A stretch of 64,000 nucleotides of DNA from Haemophilus_D parainfluenzae_AD (GCF_001679325.1 NZ_LZMX01000026.1); one strand, 5' to 3'. Positions 42,633 to 51,553 are shown, numbered from the stretch's first letter. The notes: generated by a model from the letters alone, not told the origin. Translations and numbers: made by a program.

Positions 42633-43490
42633 ATGGAAATTATTATTATCAGCGGTCGCTCCGGCGCGGGGAAATCTGTCGCATTACGAGCTTTGGAAGA
42701 TATGGGATATTATTGCGTGGATAATCTCCCTCTCGATTTACTTCCTCAACTCACCAATATTCTCGCCAAAACTCAAACAGCTGTTGCAATCAGTCTTGAT
42801 ATTCGAAATCTTCCTCATTCAAGTGCTGATTTAGACAAGATTCTGACAGATATTCAAGCCACTTATTCTGTCAAAATCATCTTTCTGGACAGCGATCGTA
42901 GTACACTTATTCGTCGTTACAGCGATTCACGTCGTCTTCATCCACTTTCAGCACAAGATCTCCCACTTGAATCAGCGATTGATTTAGAATATCAGCAACT
43001 TGAACCGTTAATTCAACATGCTAATTTTATTATTGATACCGCACCTCTTTCTACTCATTCGTTATCTGAACGTTTAAGAGAGGTTTTACGGGGTAATACA
43101 GATAAAGAGCTTAAAATCGTGGTTGAATCGTTTGGCTTTAAATATGGCATTCCGCTTGATGCCGATTATGTCTTTGACGTGCGTTTTCTACCTAACCCGC
43201 ACTGGGATCCAGAACTTCGTCCAATGACAGGGCTTGATGAACCCGTTGCACAATTTTTACTTGCACATGATGAAGTGAATAATTTTATCTACCAAACGCG
43301 TAATTACATCGAAACATGGTTACCGATGTTAGAGCAAAATAACCGAAGCTATCTCACCATAGCCATCGGTTGTACGGGTGGAAAACATCGTTCTGTTTAC
43401 ATTGCTCAACAAATTGGTGAATATTTCCAAGCCAAAGGCAAGAATGTAAAAATTCAGCATAAATCCCTAGAAAAGAATAAAAAGAATTAA
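42633..43490 (+). CDS. rapZ: RNase adapter protein RapZ (YhbJ, P-loop)
   Basis: Nucleotide-binding protein that in E. coli targets the sRNA GlmZ to RNase E and so controls glucosamine-6-phosphate synthesis. Walker A is SGRSGAGKSVALRALEDMGY. The N-terminal kinase-like domain has VDNLPLDLLPQ and IIFLDSDRSTLIRRYSDSRR. The C-terminal RNA-binding domain has FGFKYGIPLDADYVFDVRFL and IGCTGGKHRSVYIAQQI. 285 residues, normal. It closes the lpt-ptsN operon; AAGGAAT precedes the start. Confidence 0.96.
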   Translation: MEIIIISGRSGAGKSVALRALEDMGYYCVDNLPLDLLPQLTNILAKTQTAVAISLDIRNLPHSSADLDKILTDIQATYSVKIIFLDSDRSTLIRRYSDSRRLHPLSAQDLPLESAIDLEYQQLEPLIQHANFIIDTAPLSTHSLSERLREVLRGNTDKELKIVVESFGFKYGIPLDADYVFDVRFLPNPHWDPELRPMTGLDEPVAQFLLAHDEVNNFIYQTRNYIETWLPMLEQNNRSYLTIAIGCTGGKHRSVYIAQQIGEYFQAKGKNVKIQHKSLEKNKKN

Positions 43491-43500
43491 TCAAACCATA

Positions 43501-43529
43501 AAAAAACGCAGCGACTTGCTGCGTTTTTT
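43501..43529. terminator. Bidirectional terminator, rapZ / M15 peptidase
   Basis: ACGCAGC GACT TGCTGCGT flanked by A6 and T6, between convergent genes. Confidence 0.93.
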
Positions 43530-43530
43530 A

Positions 43531-44211
43531 TTAAACCACATATTGCTCAAAAATCTCGGGCAAATGTGCAATTAATGTTTCTTTTCCTGCCAAGGTTTCA
43601 TGCTGCCAAACTTGCAATAGTACATCTGGCGTAAATAATTGTGAGGCCTGTTCGGCTAAAGGTAAATAGCTAATATGCCAAGGCTCTCGACCCACTTTTT
43701 TACCTTCAGGTTGGCTTATAAACGGCAAAGCAAACTCAAAGTGCGGTAGATTTTCAGTGAGAAATTCACTTAATTCAAAGAAATAGCCACCGCTTTCATA
43801 TTCCCAAGGTTCAAGTTGTAATGATTGACCTTGAGGCAAAAGATCAGGATCAAAAATATCGATTTCTGTTCCCCAATGATGGCGACTTCCCCCTGGAAGC
43901 GCTGACCAACGCAAAATAGCTTGTGCTTTTTGCCAATCATCTGACAACGTTAAATCTAATAGATTTCCCTCATCATCATGAACCTTGCGTTCACCGTTAA
44001 ATTTACCGTTCCAAATAAGTTGTTGACGTTCAAAATCACGAAAGCTACTCGCGGGTTGCAAATTAAAGCCATTTTTGGCCGCACTTTGCTGCAATCTTTG
44101 AAACGCTTTCATTGCCTCTGCTTGCAAAAAATGATTCGGAGAATGAGGTGTAGGCAAATTAATCAAATGTTCACGAGATTTGCCGGTTAACATTTCAGGT
44201 GTTAATTTCAT
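43531..44211 (-). CDS. M15-family D-alanyl-D-alanine carboxypeptidase (VanY-like)
   Basis: Zinc peptidase of the M15B type that trims D-Ala or crosslinks from peptidoglycan peptides. The metal motif is SRHHWGTEIDIFD (H-x6-D) and the second His is in EPWHISYLPLAE. An SxxRxxxxQ-type element appears as ASSFRDFERQQLIWNGKF. 226 residues, with no obvious signal peptide, so secretion is uncertain. It begins one base after the dapE stop, so the two are co-translated. Confidence 0.85.
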   Translation of the reverse strand: MKLTPEMLTGKSREHLINLPTPHSPNHFLQAEAMKAFQRLQQSAAKNGFNLQPASSFRDFERQQLIWNGKFNGERKVHDDEGNLLDLTLSDDWQKAQAILRWSALPGGSRHHWGTEIDIFDPDLLPQGQSLQLEPWEYESGGYFFELSEFLTENLPHFEFALPFISQPEGKKVGREPWHISYLPLAEQASQLFTPDVLLQVWQHETLAGKETLIAHLPEIFEQYVV

Positions 44212-44212
44212 C

Positions 44213-45346
44213 TTACTTGTCCAATAAATTCACTAACATTTGATGATAAATCTGACCGCACTTGGCAAGATCATCAACGTTTACACATTCATTCACTTTA
44301 TGAATCGTGGTATTAAGCGGTCCAAATTCCACCACTTCAGCGCCCATCAATGCAATAAAACGTCCGTCAGAGGTACCACCACCTGTTTCTGCTTGTGGTG
44401 TAATACTGGTTGTTTGCTCAATCGCCGTCGTTAACGCATCTAATAATTTGCCCGGTTTAGTTAAAAATGGTTTACCCGATAAATTCCAATCAATACGGTA
44501 TTTCAAGCCATATTTTTCTAGCATTTCTGCCACTTTCTGCTTAATAATTTCATCAGTCACTTCCGTACAATAACGTAAATTGAATTGCACATAAAGCTCA
44601 CCAGGAATGACATTATTACTCCCTGTGCCGGCATGAATATTTGCAATTTGCAAACTAGTCGACGGGAAAAATTCATTACCATTATCCCATTGATAGGTGG
44701 TTAATTCCTGCAAGAAAGGTGCGGCTTTGTGAATTGGATTTTCCGCTAAATGAGGATAAGCCACATGGCCTTGAATACCTTGAATGTAGAGGTTACCCGT
44801 AATTGAACCACGACGGCCATTTTTGACTACATCACCTAATGTTTTTGAACTAGATGGCTCCCCCACCATGCAATAAGTGATTTTCTCACCGCGCGCCATT
44901 AAGGTTTCGACAACACGTACCGTGCCATCTTTCGCAGCAGCCTCTTCGTCAGAAGTAATCAATAAAGCAATCGTTCCCTTATGATTCGGATTAGCTTTCA
45001 CATATTCTTCCGCCGCCACAATCATTGCTGCCAATGAGCCTTTCATATCTGCCGCACCACGACCATAAAGCATATCATCCACAATTTGGGCAGAAAACGG
45101 CGGATAAGTCCATTGCGTTTCATCGCCCGTCGGTACCACATCGGTATGCCCTGCAAAGGCGATAACAGGCTCACCACTACCATGCTTCGCCCATAAATTT
45201 AACGTATCGTTGAAAGGCATCCATTCAATGTGAAAGCCGAGTTTTTCTAAACGCTCAGCAATCAATTGCTGACAGCCCTCATCATTTGGGCTAATAGAGG
45301 GACGACGAATTAATGCTTGTGCAAGCTCAATAGTTTTTTGTTTCAT
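44213..45346 (-). CDS. dapE: Succinyl-diaminopimelate desuccinylase DapE
   Basis: Di-zinc amidohydrolase of the lysine/meso-DAP pathway. Metal ligands are visible in FAGHTDVVPTGDE (His and Asp), YGRGAADMKGSL (bridging Asp) and LITSDEEAAAKDG (catalytic and ligand Glu). The His near the C-terminus is in NTTIHKVNECV. 377 residues, typical. Together with mpl and the M15 gene it ties this region to murein metabolism. Confidence 0.96.
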   Translation of the reverse strand: MKQKTIELAQALIRRPSISPNDEGCQQLIAERLEKLGFHIEWMPFNDTLNLWAKHGSGEPVIAFAGHTDVVPTGDETQWTYPPFSAQIVDDMLYGRGAADMKGSLAAMIVAAEEYVKANPNHKGTIALLITSDEEAAAKDGTVRVVETLMARGEKITYCMVGEPSSSKTLGDVVKNGRRGSITGNLYIQGIQGHVAYPHLAENPIHKAAPFLQELTTYQWDNGNEFFPSTSLQIANIHAGTGSNNVIPGELYVQFNLRYCTEVTDEIIKQKVAEMLEKYGLKYRIDWNLSGKPFLTKPGKLLDALTTAIEQTTSITPQAETGGGTSDGRFIALMGAEVVEFGPLNTTIHKVNECVNVDDLAKCGQIYHQMLVNLLDK

Positions 45347-45417
45347 AATATTTGTTTATGACTAAAAGTGCGGTCTAATTTAACAAAATTTTCCTTCAAT
45401 TTAAATCTGTTCAAATA

Positions 45418-45446
45418 AAAAACGGACAACCTCGTTATCCGTTTTT
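45418..45446 (-). terminator. Terminator after copper receptor gene
   Basis: AAAAACGGA...TCCGTTTTT hairpin with inner AAC/GTT pairs, after the receptor stop on the minus strand. Confidence 0.82.
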
Positions 45447-45464
45447 ATTAGTTTATAAAGAATC

Positions 45465-47420
45465 CTAGAATTGAACTTGTAAACGTAACCAATATTGACG
45501 TCCTGGCTCGTTCACTCGAACAGTTTGAAGCCCCGCTGAAGGATCTGCGCCTTTACTCACAAATTCTGCATAGGACTTATTAAATAAGTTATCAATTCCG
45601 CCCTGCAAAGTGGCATATTTATTAATTTTCCACCCTGTATTAAAGGATAACGTTCCAAAGCCTGCTGAAGCGCCAATGTCCTGCCCAATAATGTTGCCTT
45701 GTCCCGTTGCATAGCGTTTTTGTGCAGAAACCACTCGCCATAATACTCCCGCACTCAAGGTTTCATTGTCCCAAGTTAATGAGTTTTTCCATTCTAATGG
45801 TGGTGTTTGAGCGAGTGGACGGTCGTCCGTGCGATTTTTACCATAGGTATAAGCCAAACTACTACCGATTTCCCAGTGGCGTGCAAATTTCCATTTACCT
45901 TCAATTTCGCCGCCTAATCGAGTTGCCTTGATATTACGAGCCGAAACATCTTTACCTACTCGTTCTAACATAATGAAATCGCGGACATCACTACCAAATA
46001 GCGACACAGAAAAATCAAAGGTGTCAATCTTCCACATCAATCCTGTATCAATTTGACGGTTTTGCTCTTTATCTAAAACTTGGCTTGCACGGCGTTCCCA
46101 ATAATCTGGCGCTCGCTCTGCAATCCCTACACCAGCATAATATTTAATGCCATTAATCTCTTCTTCCCAACGGAAGAAGCCCGCATGTAAATCATAAGTA
46201 CGTTTTTTATTCGGATGATTTGTCATTAAGGTGTCATATTCAGCCTTTACTTCATCATAACGATAACCTGCAATGAATTTACGGCTATCATTTATCGTCC
46301 ATGCTCCTTCTGCAAATCCGCCCCATTGGGTGAAGTTTTGTTGCGGTTGATAAGGTTTATGCGTGTAACCTTCCCCTTTCATTTCCATACGCGCAAGGTG
46401 TTTGTCACGCATATAATCAATACCAATCTGTAAATTAATATCCGGCCAATCAAAGGTTGCCTTTAAGTGTCCCGTGTTTGTTTCACGTTTTGGGTTCATG
46501 GCTTTTTTAACTTGTTTTCCCATCATGCTTAAATAACGCATACTATAAGTATCCATCACGTGATCTATCTTACTTTGACCGTAGCGTAATTCAAGTTCAG
46601 TGAACCATGGTGTAATATTTCTTTGTACAAATCGAACATTCCAGGCATCACGATCAAACTTACTCCCATCCATCATTCGATCTGCATAAGCTGCTTCGCC
46701 TCGACTCCGTTCATAAGTTCCTGTCAATAAGGTATTTTCTGTCGGTGTGAAACCAAGCTGTAACATTTGATTACGGCGCTCAAAAGAGGAATGAACTCGA
46801 TTGCCATCGCCATCTTTGTAATTTCCTGCCTCATTGTGTGACATACTCGTACGTAAATAACCATATTTACCACCAGCCATCGCATCAAAATAAGCATCAC
46901 GGCGTTTATTTCCACCAAGGGTTACACTGCCATTTAAATAAGTGTTTTGCGTATCAAATTCAGGTTCTTTACGAACAAAATGTACTGCTCCAGCCACTAG
47001 ACCCGTGCCTTGTGTGACTGTTTGAGGTCCTTTAGTAACAACTACTTCATCATAAGCGGATGGGAAAATATAAGCAGTTGGAGGATCCATACGATTGCTA
47101 CATCCTCCATAAATAAATTGATCATCCGCTTGAATACTTAAACGAGATCCCCCCAATCCTCTAAAGAGCGGATCTCCAGAACTTCCCCCTTTGCGAATCA
47201 CGCTCATATTTGCTACTGATTGTAATAAATCGGCTCCATCACCAGCAGGTAAAGGTTGAAGCGTTGTTTTAGGATTAAGTTTGACTGAATTAGCATTCGT
47301 CTGAGTAACACCGGTGACCACAATAGGATCCAACAATGTTACAGACTGTGCATCTTCAGCAAAAGCATTAGATAAGAAAAATGGAAGTGGAAGGAGAGCA
47401 AAATAAGATTTGTTATGCAT
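45465..47420 (-). CDS. TonB-dependent copper receptor (OprC/NosA-like)
   Basis: A 651-residue outer-membrane receptor. The start at 47420 (MHNKSYFALLP) is preferred because AAGGATTG precedes it and a signal peptide ends at AFA-ED. It has a TonB box-like DPIVVTG, a plug with GDPLFRGLGGSRLSIQADDQ, and MDPPTAYIFPSAYDEVVVTK, the signature of the TonB copper-receptor family. Pseudomonas OprC binds copper through a CxxxM motif plus a HxM pair. Here C107-SNR-M111 lies in the plug and H287-V-M289 in the barrel (KIDHVMDTYSM). The barrel ends in a terminal Phe (LRLQVQF). A palindrome upstream may be its operator. Confidence 0.88.
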   Translation of the reverse strand: MHNKSYFALLPLPFFLSNAFAEDAQSVTLLDPIVVTGVTQTNANSVKLNPKTTLQPLPAGDGADLLQSVANMSVIRKGGSSGDPLFRGLGGSRLSIQADDQFIYGGCSNRMDPPTAYIFPSAYDEVVVTKGPQTVTQGTGLVAGAVHFVRKEPEFDTQNTYLNGSVTLGGNKRRDAYFDAMAGGKYGYLRTSMSHNEAGNYKDGDGNRVHSSFERRNQMLQLGFTPTENTLLTGTYERSRGEAAYADRMMDGSKFDRDAWNVRFVQRNITPWFTELELRYGQSKIDHVMDTYSMRYLSMMGKQVKKAMNPKRETNTGHLKATFDWPDINLQIGIDYMRDKHLARMEMKGEGYTHKPYQPQQNFTQWGGFAEGAWTINDSRKFIAGYRYDEVKAEYDTLMTNHPNKKRTYDLHAGFFRWEEEINGIKYYAGVGIAERAPDYWERRASQVLDKEQNRQIDTGLMWKIDTFDFSVSLFGSDVRDFIMLERVGKDVSARNIKATRLGGEIEGKWKFARHWEIGSSLAYTYGKNRTDDRPLAQTPPLEWKNSLTWDNETLSAGVLWRVVSAQKRYATGQGNIIGQDIGASAGFGTLSFNTGWKINKYATLQGGIDNLFNKSYAEFVSKGADPSAGLQTVRVNEPGRQYWLRLQVQF

Positions 47421-47512
47421 AATCAATCCTTTGTTTGGCAATTAATTAAGAAAATTTACAATTCAATCACATAAAAAATTCCAAACAAATAACCAACTGC
47501 TATGAAATATTT

Positions 47513-47526
47513 ATCACATCAGTGAT
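47513..47526 (-). promoter_or_regulatory. Palindrome upstream of the copper receptor
   Basis: ATCAC-ATCA-GTGAT is a 5-bp inverted repeat about 93 bp before the receptor start. It could bind a repressor. It does not have the CRP spacing, and no known consensus is matched. Confidence 0.25.
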
Positions 47527-47600
47527 TGAACTTGCAATAACATTGTAATGAATCTTATTCTTATTAAAAACAAAATGCAAGGTGAAAAGATTACGCTTTA

Positions 47601-48026
47601 CTATGCATCTGGCAAACATACTACTGCCCACAACAATTGAACTATTCCAAAAATAACGCAAGGAAGGAATAATAAAGCATAAGCTCCTATAATAGGATCA
47701 ATAACGCTATACCAGTTTAAATAAAAAAAATGTAAAGATAATCCGACGATAATAGGAATTAAAAATGGCGTAAAAAATGCCACCCATAAATACAACAAAT
47801 AATAGCGACTTGCTTTTTTTTGAGTGATGAAAAAGACAAGCGTTGTAATCGCCCCAGGTATGAATGAGATAGGAAAAGCAGCCCAAAATCCCCCTTCAGA
47901 AAGTGGATCTATGGATATTTCAAATAAATAAGTGCAGGCTATACATAATAACGCAATAAAAAAAGTTCCAATAAAGAAAGTCCCAATAAAAAAACGTCGT
48001 ATAGCCCTTTGTAATGGATCATTCAC
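47601..48026 (-). CDS. Small inner-membrane protein, unknown family
   Basis: A 141-residue hydrophobic protein with about four membrane helices, at approximately residues 10-35, 45-68, 75-100 and 110-137. The N-terminus contains an internal duplication, FFIGTFFIGTFFIA. I recognise no family. It starts at ATG 48026 with AAGGAT upstream and lies immediately upstream of the copper receptor on the same strand, with a ~180-bp gap. It may be an independent accessory gene. Confidence 0.7.
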   Translation of the reverse strand: MNDPLQRAIRRFFIGTFFIGTFFIALLCIACTYLFEISIDPLSEGGFWAAFPISFIPGAITTLVFFITQKKASRYYLLYLWVAFFTPFLIPIIVGLSLHFFYLNWYSVIDPIIGAYALLFLPCVIFGIVQLLWAVVCLPDA

Positions 48027-48105
48027 TTTTATACATCCTTTTCAAATAAAATTAATAACTCTAATAAGTAGATAAGTAAGTACAATAAATTAGCCTACTT
48101 TAATA

Positions 48106-48450
48106 CTAATTAAATGTTGCGATATATACTTTTTCGTTAAAGCCAATCAATGCCTTTCCATCTTGTAAAATAATAGGGCGTTTAATTAACGTTGGATTTT
48201 TAGCTAATACGGAAAGTGCGGTAGATTTCGAGAGTGTATTTTTCACATTTTCATCAAGATTACGCCAAGTCGTACTACGTTTATTGACTAAATTGTCCCA
48301 ACCAAATTGTGCTTCTGCTTGTTGCAAGAACTGAGTATCTAATCCATCCACACGATAATCATGTAATTTATGTTGAATATTATGTTCAGTTAGCCACTTC
48401 AATGCTTTTTTCACTGTATCACAGTTTTTAATGCCATAAACGATAATCAT
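48106..48450 (-). CDS. ArsC/Spx-family protein (YffB-like)
   Basis: A 114-residue thioredoxin-fold protein of the ArsC/Spx/YffB family. The N-terminus is MIIVYGIKNCDTVKKALKWL with one conserved Cys of the CxxT type. Later segments NKRSTTWRNLDENVK and NPTLIKRPIILQDGKALIGF match the family, including the arginine region. It is not a proven arsenate reductase; YffB-type proteins bind glutathione and their role is unclear. An uptake signal lies inside the gene (~48218). Confidence 0.88.
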   Translation of the reverse strand: MIIVYGIKNCDTVKKALKWLTEHNIQHKLHDYRVDGLDTQFLQQAEAQFGWDNLVNKRSTTWRNLDENVKNTLSKSTALSVLAKNPTLIKRPIILQDGKALIGFNEKVYIATFN

Positions 48451-48470
48451 ATTCTCACCTCTAAAAATAA

Positions 48471-48503
48471 AAAATCCTCGATTTCATCTAGAACGAGGAT
48501 TTT
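48471..48503 (-). terminator. Hairpin upstream of the ArsC-family gene
   Basis: AAAATCCTCG (48471-48480) and CGAGGATTTT (48494-48503), followed by TTTATTTTT on the minus strand. As the second hairpin after the Opa-like gene it may be a back-up terminator or a leader attenuator. Confidence 0.75.
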
Positions 48504-48562
48504 AACTGCTACATGAATTAATCACAAATAGATTAACCTATACAACTTATATATCCAAAAGA

Positions 48563-48592
48563 AAAAGTGCGGTGAAAATCAACCGCACTTTT
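48563..48592 (-). terminator. Uptake-signal-pair terminator after Opa-like gene
   Basis: AAAAGTGCGGT (48563-48573) and ACCGCACTTTT (48582-48592), loop of 8, 11 bp after the stop. Confidence 0.85.
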
Positions 48593-48603
48593 CAAAAGGG
48601 AAA

Positions 48604-49122
48604 TTAGAATTCGTAACCTACGCCCACTTTAGCGCCATAGTTATTCACTTTAGTATCGTCAAAGCTACCTAAACGGTTATATTCTAAACCACCGTTTGCA
48701 TACACTTTGTCTGCTAATTTATATTTAGCACCCGCAACTACACCATAACCCACTTTGGTTTCAGAAGAGCTTTTATAACGTTGTTCTGCGCGGTCTTCAA
48801 ATTTGAAACGGTTAGCCGCAAGACGAGCACCAACATAAGGTTCAATTTGAGAGTTGGTATCGAAGTCATAGAATACTGTCGCACCTAAACCTTGAACTTT
48901 AGTGCCTTGGAAATTACCGTGATGAGTATAATCACCTGCTACACGTACATTACCTAATTTGTAACCTACTGCAACACGTGGCTCAATTTTAGTTTTGCTT
49001 GAACCACCATTGGTCAATTTAGTTCTTGAAAGACCAAGATCACCTTCTGCATATAAACCTGCATTTGCAGTTGAAGCAACCGCTAATGCTCCGACAACGA
49101 TAGCTAATAATGATTTTTTCAT
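48604..49122 (-). CDS. Opacity-family (Opa-like) outer-membrane beta-barrel protein
   Basis: A 172-residue protein with a signal peptide (KKSLLAIVVGALAVASTANA) and an eight-strand barrel pattern of alternating residues: GLYAEGDLGLSRTKL, KIEPRVAVGYKLGNVRVAGD, SQIEPYVGARLAANRFKF, VYANGGLEYNRLGS. It ends VGVGYEF with the terminal Phe needed for barrel assembly. It matches the small opacity-like/OmpX-type porin family of Haemophilus. Surface adhesion is possible but not shown. No tetranucleotide or pentanucleotide phase-variation repeat is present. Confidence 0.88.
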   Translation of the reverse strand: MKKSLLAIVVGALAVASTANAGLYAEGDLGLSRTKLTNGGSSKTKIEPRVAVGYKLGNVRVAGDYTHHGNFQGTKVQGLGATVFYDFDTNSQIEPYVGARLAANRFKFEDRAEQRYKSSSETKVGYGVVAGAKYKLADKVYANGGLEYNRLGSFDDTKVNNYGAKVGVGYEF

Positions 49123-49175
49123 TGGATAACCCCTGTTATTTGATTGAAAACACTAGAAATATACCATACTGCTTA

Positions 49176-49688
49176 TTAATTTTCACTATGAAAAACCAAT
49201 TTTTCGTGACATTTTCGGCATAAATAAGCAATTTTATCGCGTTGAATACGATTATGCCGCCGAATCGTTAAGTAATGAGTCTGACATTTACATTGATAAG
49301 CAAACATTTTGCCTTGCACATTCTCTACATCAAATTTATGGCAAGTATCAGCCGGGAGATTAAATAATTGTGTCATCACCGCTTGCCATTCCTGTCCATG
49401 CGGTTTCACCCGACCAAATACTTGATACACAATAAGATGGGCTAATTCATGGGGAACCACCTGTCGAATAAATTCATCTGAGTTCTCAAGTAGCAAAGTG
49501 CGGTTAAATTTAATCACATTTTTCTGCAAGTATGCGATGCCAGCCTTTACACCCCGCAAGTCATAACTGATTGTCGGAACAGGAAATTTCCGTTGAAAGT
49601 AATTTTCAGCGAGTTGTAATGTTTCGGCAAGCTTGCGTTGCACCTGCATTTTTAAATGCCGAAACTGAGTTTGAGATGACATCATCAT
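49176..49688 (-). CDS. sprT: SprT-family zinc metalloprotein
   Basis: A 170-residue SprT-like protein with the zinc motif HELAH in FIRQVVPHELAHLIVYQVFG and the following KPHGQEWQ. The C-terminal zinc ribbon has CKC...H and CRKCHEKLVF. The gene begins with three consecutive ATG codons, so the exact start is uncertain by two residues. In E. coli sprT affects bolA regulation; the eukaryotic relative Spartan is a DNA-protein crosslink protease. It lies downstream of metK, separated by a terminator. Confidence 0.92.
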   Translation of the reverse strand: MMMSSQTQFRHLKMQVQRKLAETLQLAENYFQRKFPVPTISYDLRGVKAGIAYLQKNVIKFNRTLLLENSDEFIRQVVPHELAHLIVYQVFGRVKPHGQEWQAVMTQLFNLPADTCHKFDVENVQGKMFAYQCKCQTHYLTIRRHNRIQRDKIAYLCRKCHEKLVFHSEN

Positions 49689-49699
49689 ACTAAGTAAAC

Positions 49700-49724
49700 A
49701 AAAACCGCTAAATTAGCGGTTTTT
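49700..49724 (-). terminator. Terminator after metK
   Basis: AAAAACCGCTAA / TTAGCGGTTTTT palindrome, 20 bp after the metK stop. Confidence 0.93.
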
Positions 49725-49744
49725 ATCATATACATGTAATTTAC

Positions 49745-50899
49745 TTATTTTAAACCTGCTGCTGCACGTAACTCTTCAGCGCGATCCACTTTTTCCCATG
49801 GGAACTGTTCACGACCGAAATGTCCATACGCGGCAGTTTGGCGATAGATTGGTTGAATTAAATTTAACATTTTAATTAAACCATAAGGACGTAAATCAAA
49901 GAATTCACGCACTAACTTAACCAATACTTCGTTTGATACTTTTCCTGTACCAAAGGTTTCTACCATGATAGAGGTTGGCTCTGCCACACCAATTGCATAA
50001 GAAAGTTGAATTTCACAACGATCTGCAAGATCTGCTGCAACAATATTTTTGGCCACATAACGCGCGGCATAAGCGGCTGAACGGTCTACTTTTGATGGAT
50101 CTTTACCCGAGAAGGCACCACCACCATGACGAGCTGCACCGCCGTATGTATCAACAATGATTTTACGACCCGTTAAACCACAGTCACCCATTGGACCACC
50201 AATCACAAAACGACCGGTTGGGTTGATGAAATATTTTGTTTGTTGAGATAACCATTCACTTGGCAAAATTGGCTTGATGATTTCTTCCATCACGCCTTCA
50301 TAAATTTCTTTTTGCGATACTTCTTCACTATGTTGTGTAGAAAGGACGACTGCATCCACACCTACGATTTTGTTATCTTCGTATTTTAAGGTCACTTGGC
50401 TTTTCGCATCAGGGCGTAACCACGCTAGTTTTCCATTTTTACGCACTTCGGCTTGTTTTTCCATTAAACGATGCGCATAAGTAATCGCCGCAGGCATCAA
50501 GACTTCGGTTTCATTTGTTGCATAACCAAACATAATCCCTTGGTCACCCGCACCTTGATCTAATGGATTCTCACGATCCACGCCTTGATTAATATCAGAT
50601 GATTGCTTACCAATCGCATTTAATACGGCACAAGAATTTCCATCAAAGCCCATCTCTGAATGTTTGTAACCAATATCACAAATCACTTGGCGTGTAAGGT
50701 TTTCAATATCAACCCATGCTGATGTGGTAATTTCACCACCGACCAACGCCATCCCTGTTTTGACATAGGTCTCGCAAGCCACACGTGCTTTAGGATCTTG
50801 TTTTAAAATTTCATCAAGTACCGCATCAGAAATTTGATCGGCAATTTTATCTGGATGTCCTTCTGAAACAGATTCAGAAGTAAATAAATAGCTAGACAT
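49745..50899 (-). CDS. metK: S-adenosylmethionine synthetase MetK
   Basis: Makes SAM from methionine and ATP. Signature elements are FTSESVSEGHPDKIADQISD (substrate-binding His-Pro-Asp-Lys) at the N-terminus, GAGDQGIMFGYA, GRFVIGGPMGDCGLTGRKII and the P-loop-like GGGAFSGKDPSKVDRSAAYA. 384 residues, standard. Tandem MetJ boxes just upstream predict repression by MetJ-SAM. Confidence 0.98.
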   Translation of the reverse strand: MSSYLFTSESVSEGHPDKIADQISDAVLDEILKQDPKARVACETYVKTGMALVGGEITTSAWVDIENLTRQVICDIGYKHSEMGFDGNSCAVLNAIGKQSSDINQGVDRENPLDQGAGDQGIMFGYATNETEVLMPAAITYAHRLMEKQAEVRKNGKLAWLRPDAKSQVTLKYEDNKIVGVDAVVLSTQHSEEVSQKEIYEGVMEEIIKPILPSEWLSQQTKYFINPTGRFVIGGPMGDCGLTGRKIIVDTYGGAARHGGGAFSGKDPSKVDRSAAYAARYVAKNIVAADLADRCEIQLSYAIGVAEPTSIMVETFGTGKVSNEVLVKLVREFFDLRPYGLIKMLNLIQPIYRQTAAYGHFGREQFPWEKVDRAEELRAAAGLK

Positions 50900-50916
50900 A
50901 AGTTCTCTTCTTTTTT

Positions 50917-50948
50917 AGATGTATTGACGTATAGACGTCTATAATACG
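50917..50948 (-). promoter_or_regulatory. Tandem MetJ boxes upstream of metK
   Basis: Consecutive 8-mers AGATGTAT, TGACGTAT, AGACGTCT (perfect met box, 50933-50940) and ATAATACG. MetJ binds arrays of two or more 8-bp boxes. The array starts 18 bp before the metK ATG. Confidence 0.85.
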
Positions 50949-50977
50949 TATTTTTGGATAATCTGCAAGCATTTCCA

Positions 50978-51553
50978 TCAAGTATTTTTGAAATTTAACC
51001 AATTTTGTAACACTTGTTCGCCGAATTCTGACATGTAAGACTCAGGATGAAATTGCACAGAAAAAATAGGTAAATTTTTGTGCTGTGTTGCCATCACGAT
51101 TTCATCATCACAAACGGCTGTAATTTCTAATGTCTCTGGCATACTTTCTGTTTGTACTGCCCAGGAATGATAAAGACCTATTTCAAATTCGGCTGGAAGC
51201 CCTAAAAATAAGCCTGAATTTGACCGCACTTTTAAGCGGCGTTTCTGTCCATGGCGCACACTTGGCAAATTATAGATTTCTCCGCCAAAGAATTCACAAA
51301 GGGTTTGATGTCCTAAGCAAACCCCTAGAATGGACTTTGTTTGATAAAATCGTTCTAACATCGCAAATAATTGTGGATACATGCTTGGAACATCTGGTCC
51401 TGGAGAAATTAAAATATGTGTATAACCTTCTACACAATCTAATGATAAATCTTCAACACTTACAACATCAAAACGCACCTGTAATTGGCGAATGAGATCC
51501 ACTAAATTATAAGTAAAAGAATCATGGTTATTGATAACTAAAATTTTTTTCAT
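50978..51553 (-). CDS. pabA: Aminodeoxychorismate synthase glutamine amidotransferase (PabA-like)
   Basis: Class I glutamine amidotransferase of 191 residues supplying ammonia for p-aminobenzoate synthesis. Start 51553 (MKKILVINNHDSFTYNL) gives the normal N-terminus; a 5-residue longer frame is less likely. Catalytic Cys is in LGVCLGHQTLCEFFGG and the His-Glu pair in VQFHPESYMSEFG. TrpG has the same domain, but divergent pabB and pabC make PabA the likely role. There is an ~90-bp divergent gap to pabB. Confidence 0.88.
   Translation of the reverse strand: MKKILVINNHDSFTYNLVDLIRQLQVRFDVVSVEDLSLDCVEGYTHILISPGPDVPSMYPQLFAMLERFYQTKSILGVCLGHQTLCEFFGGEIYNLPSVRHGQKRRLKVRSNSGLFLGLPAEFEIGLYHSWAVQTESMPETLEITAVCDDEIVMATQHKNLPIFSVQFHPESYMSEFGEQVLQNWLNFKNT

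Noticed and set aside
47534..47570. Possible Fur box upstream of the copper receptor
   Set aside because: The best 19-bp alignment (AATAAGAATAAGATTCATT, minus strand) matches only about 11 positions, no better than expected in AT-rich DNA.
48106..48450. Arsenate resistance operon (ArsC)
   Set aside because: The gene is of the YffB/Spx-like branch and no arsR, arsB or acr3 gene is nearby.
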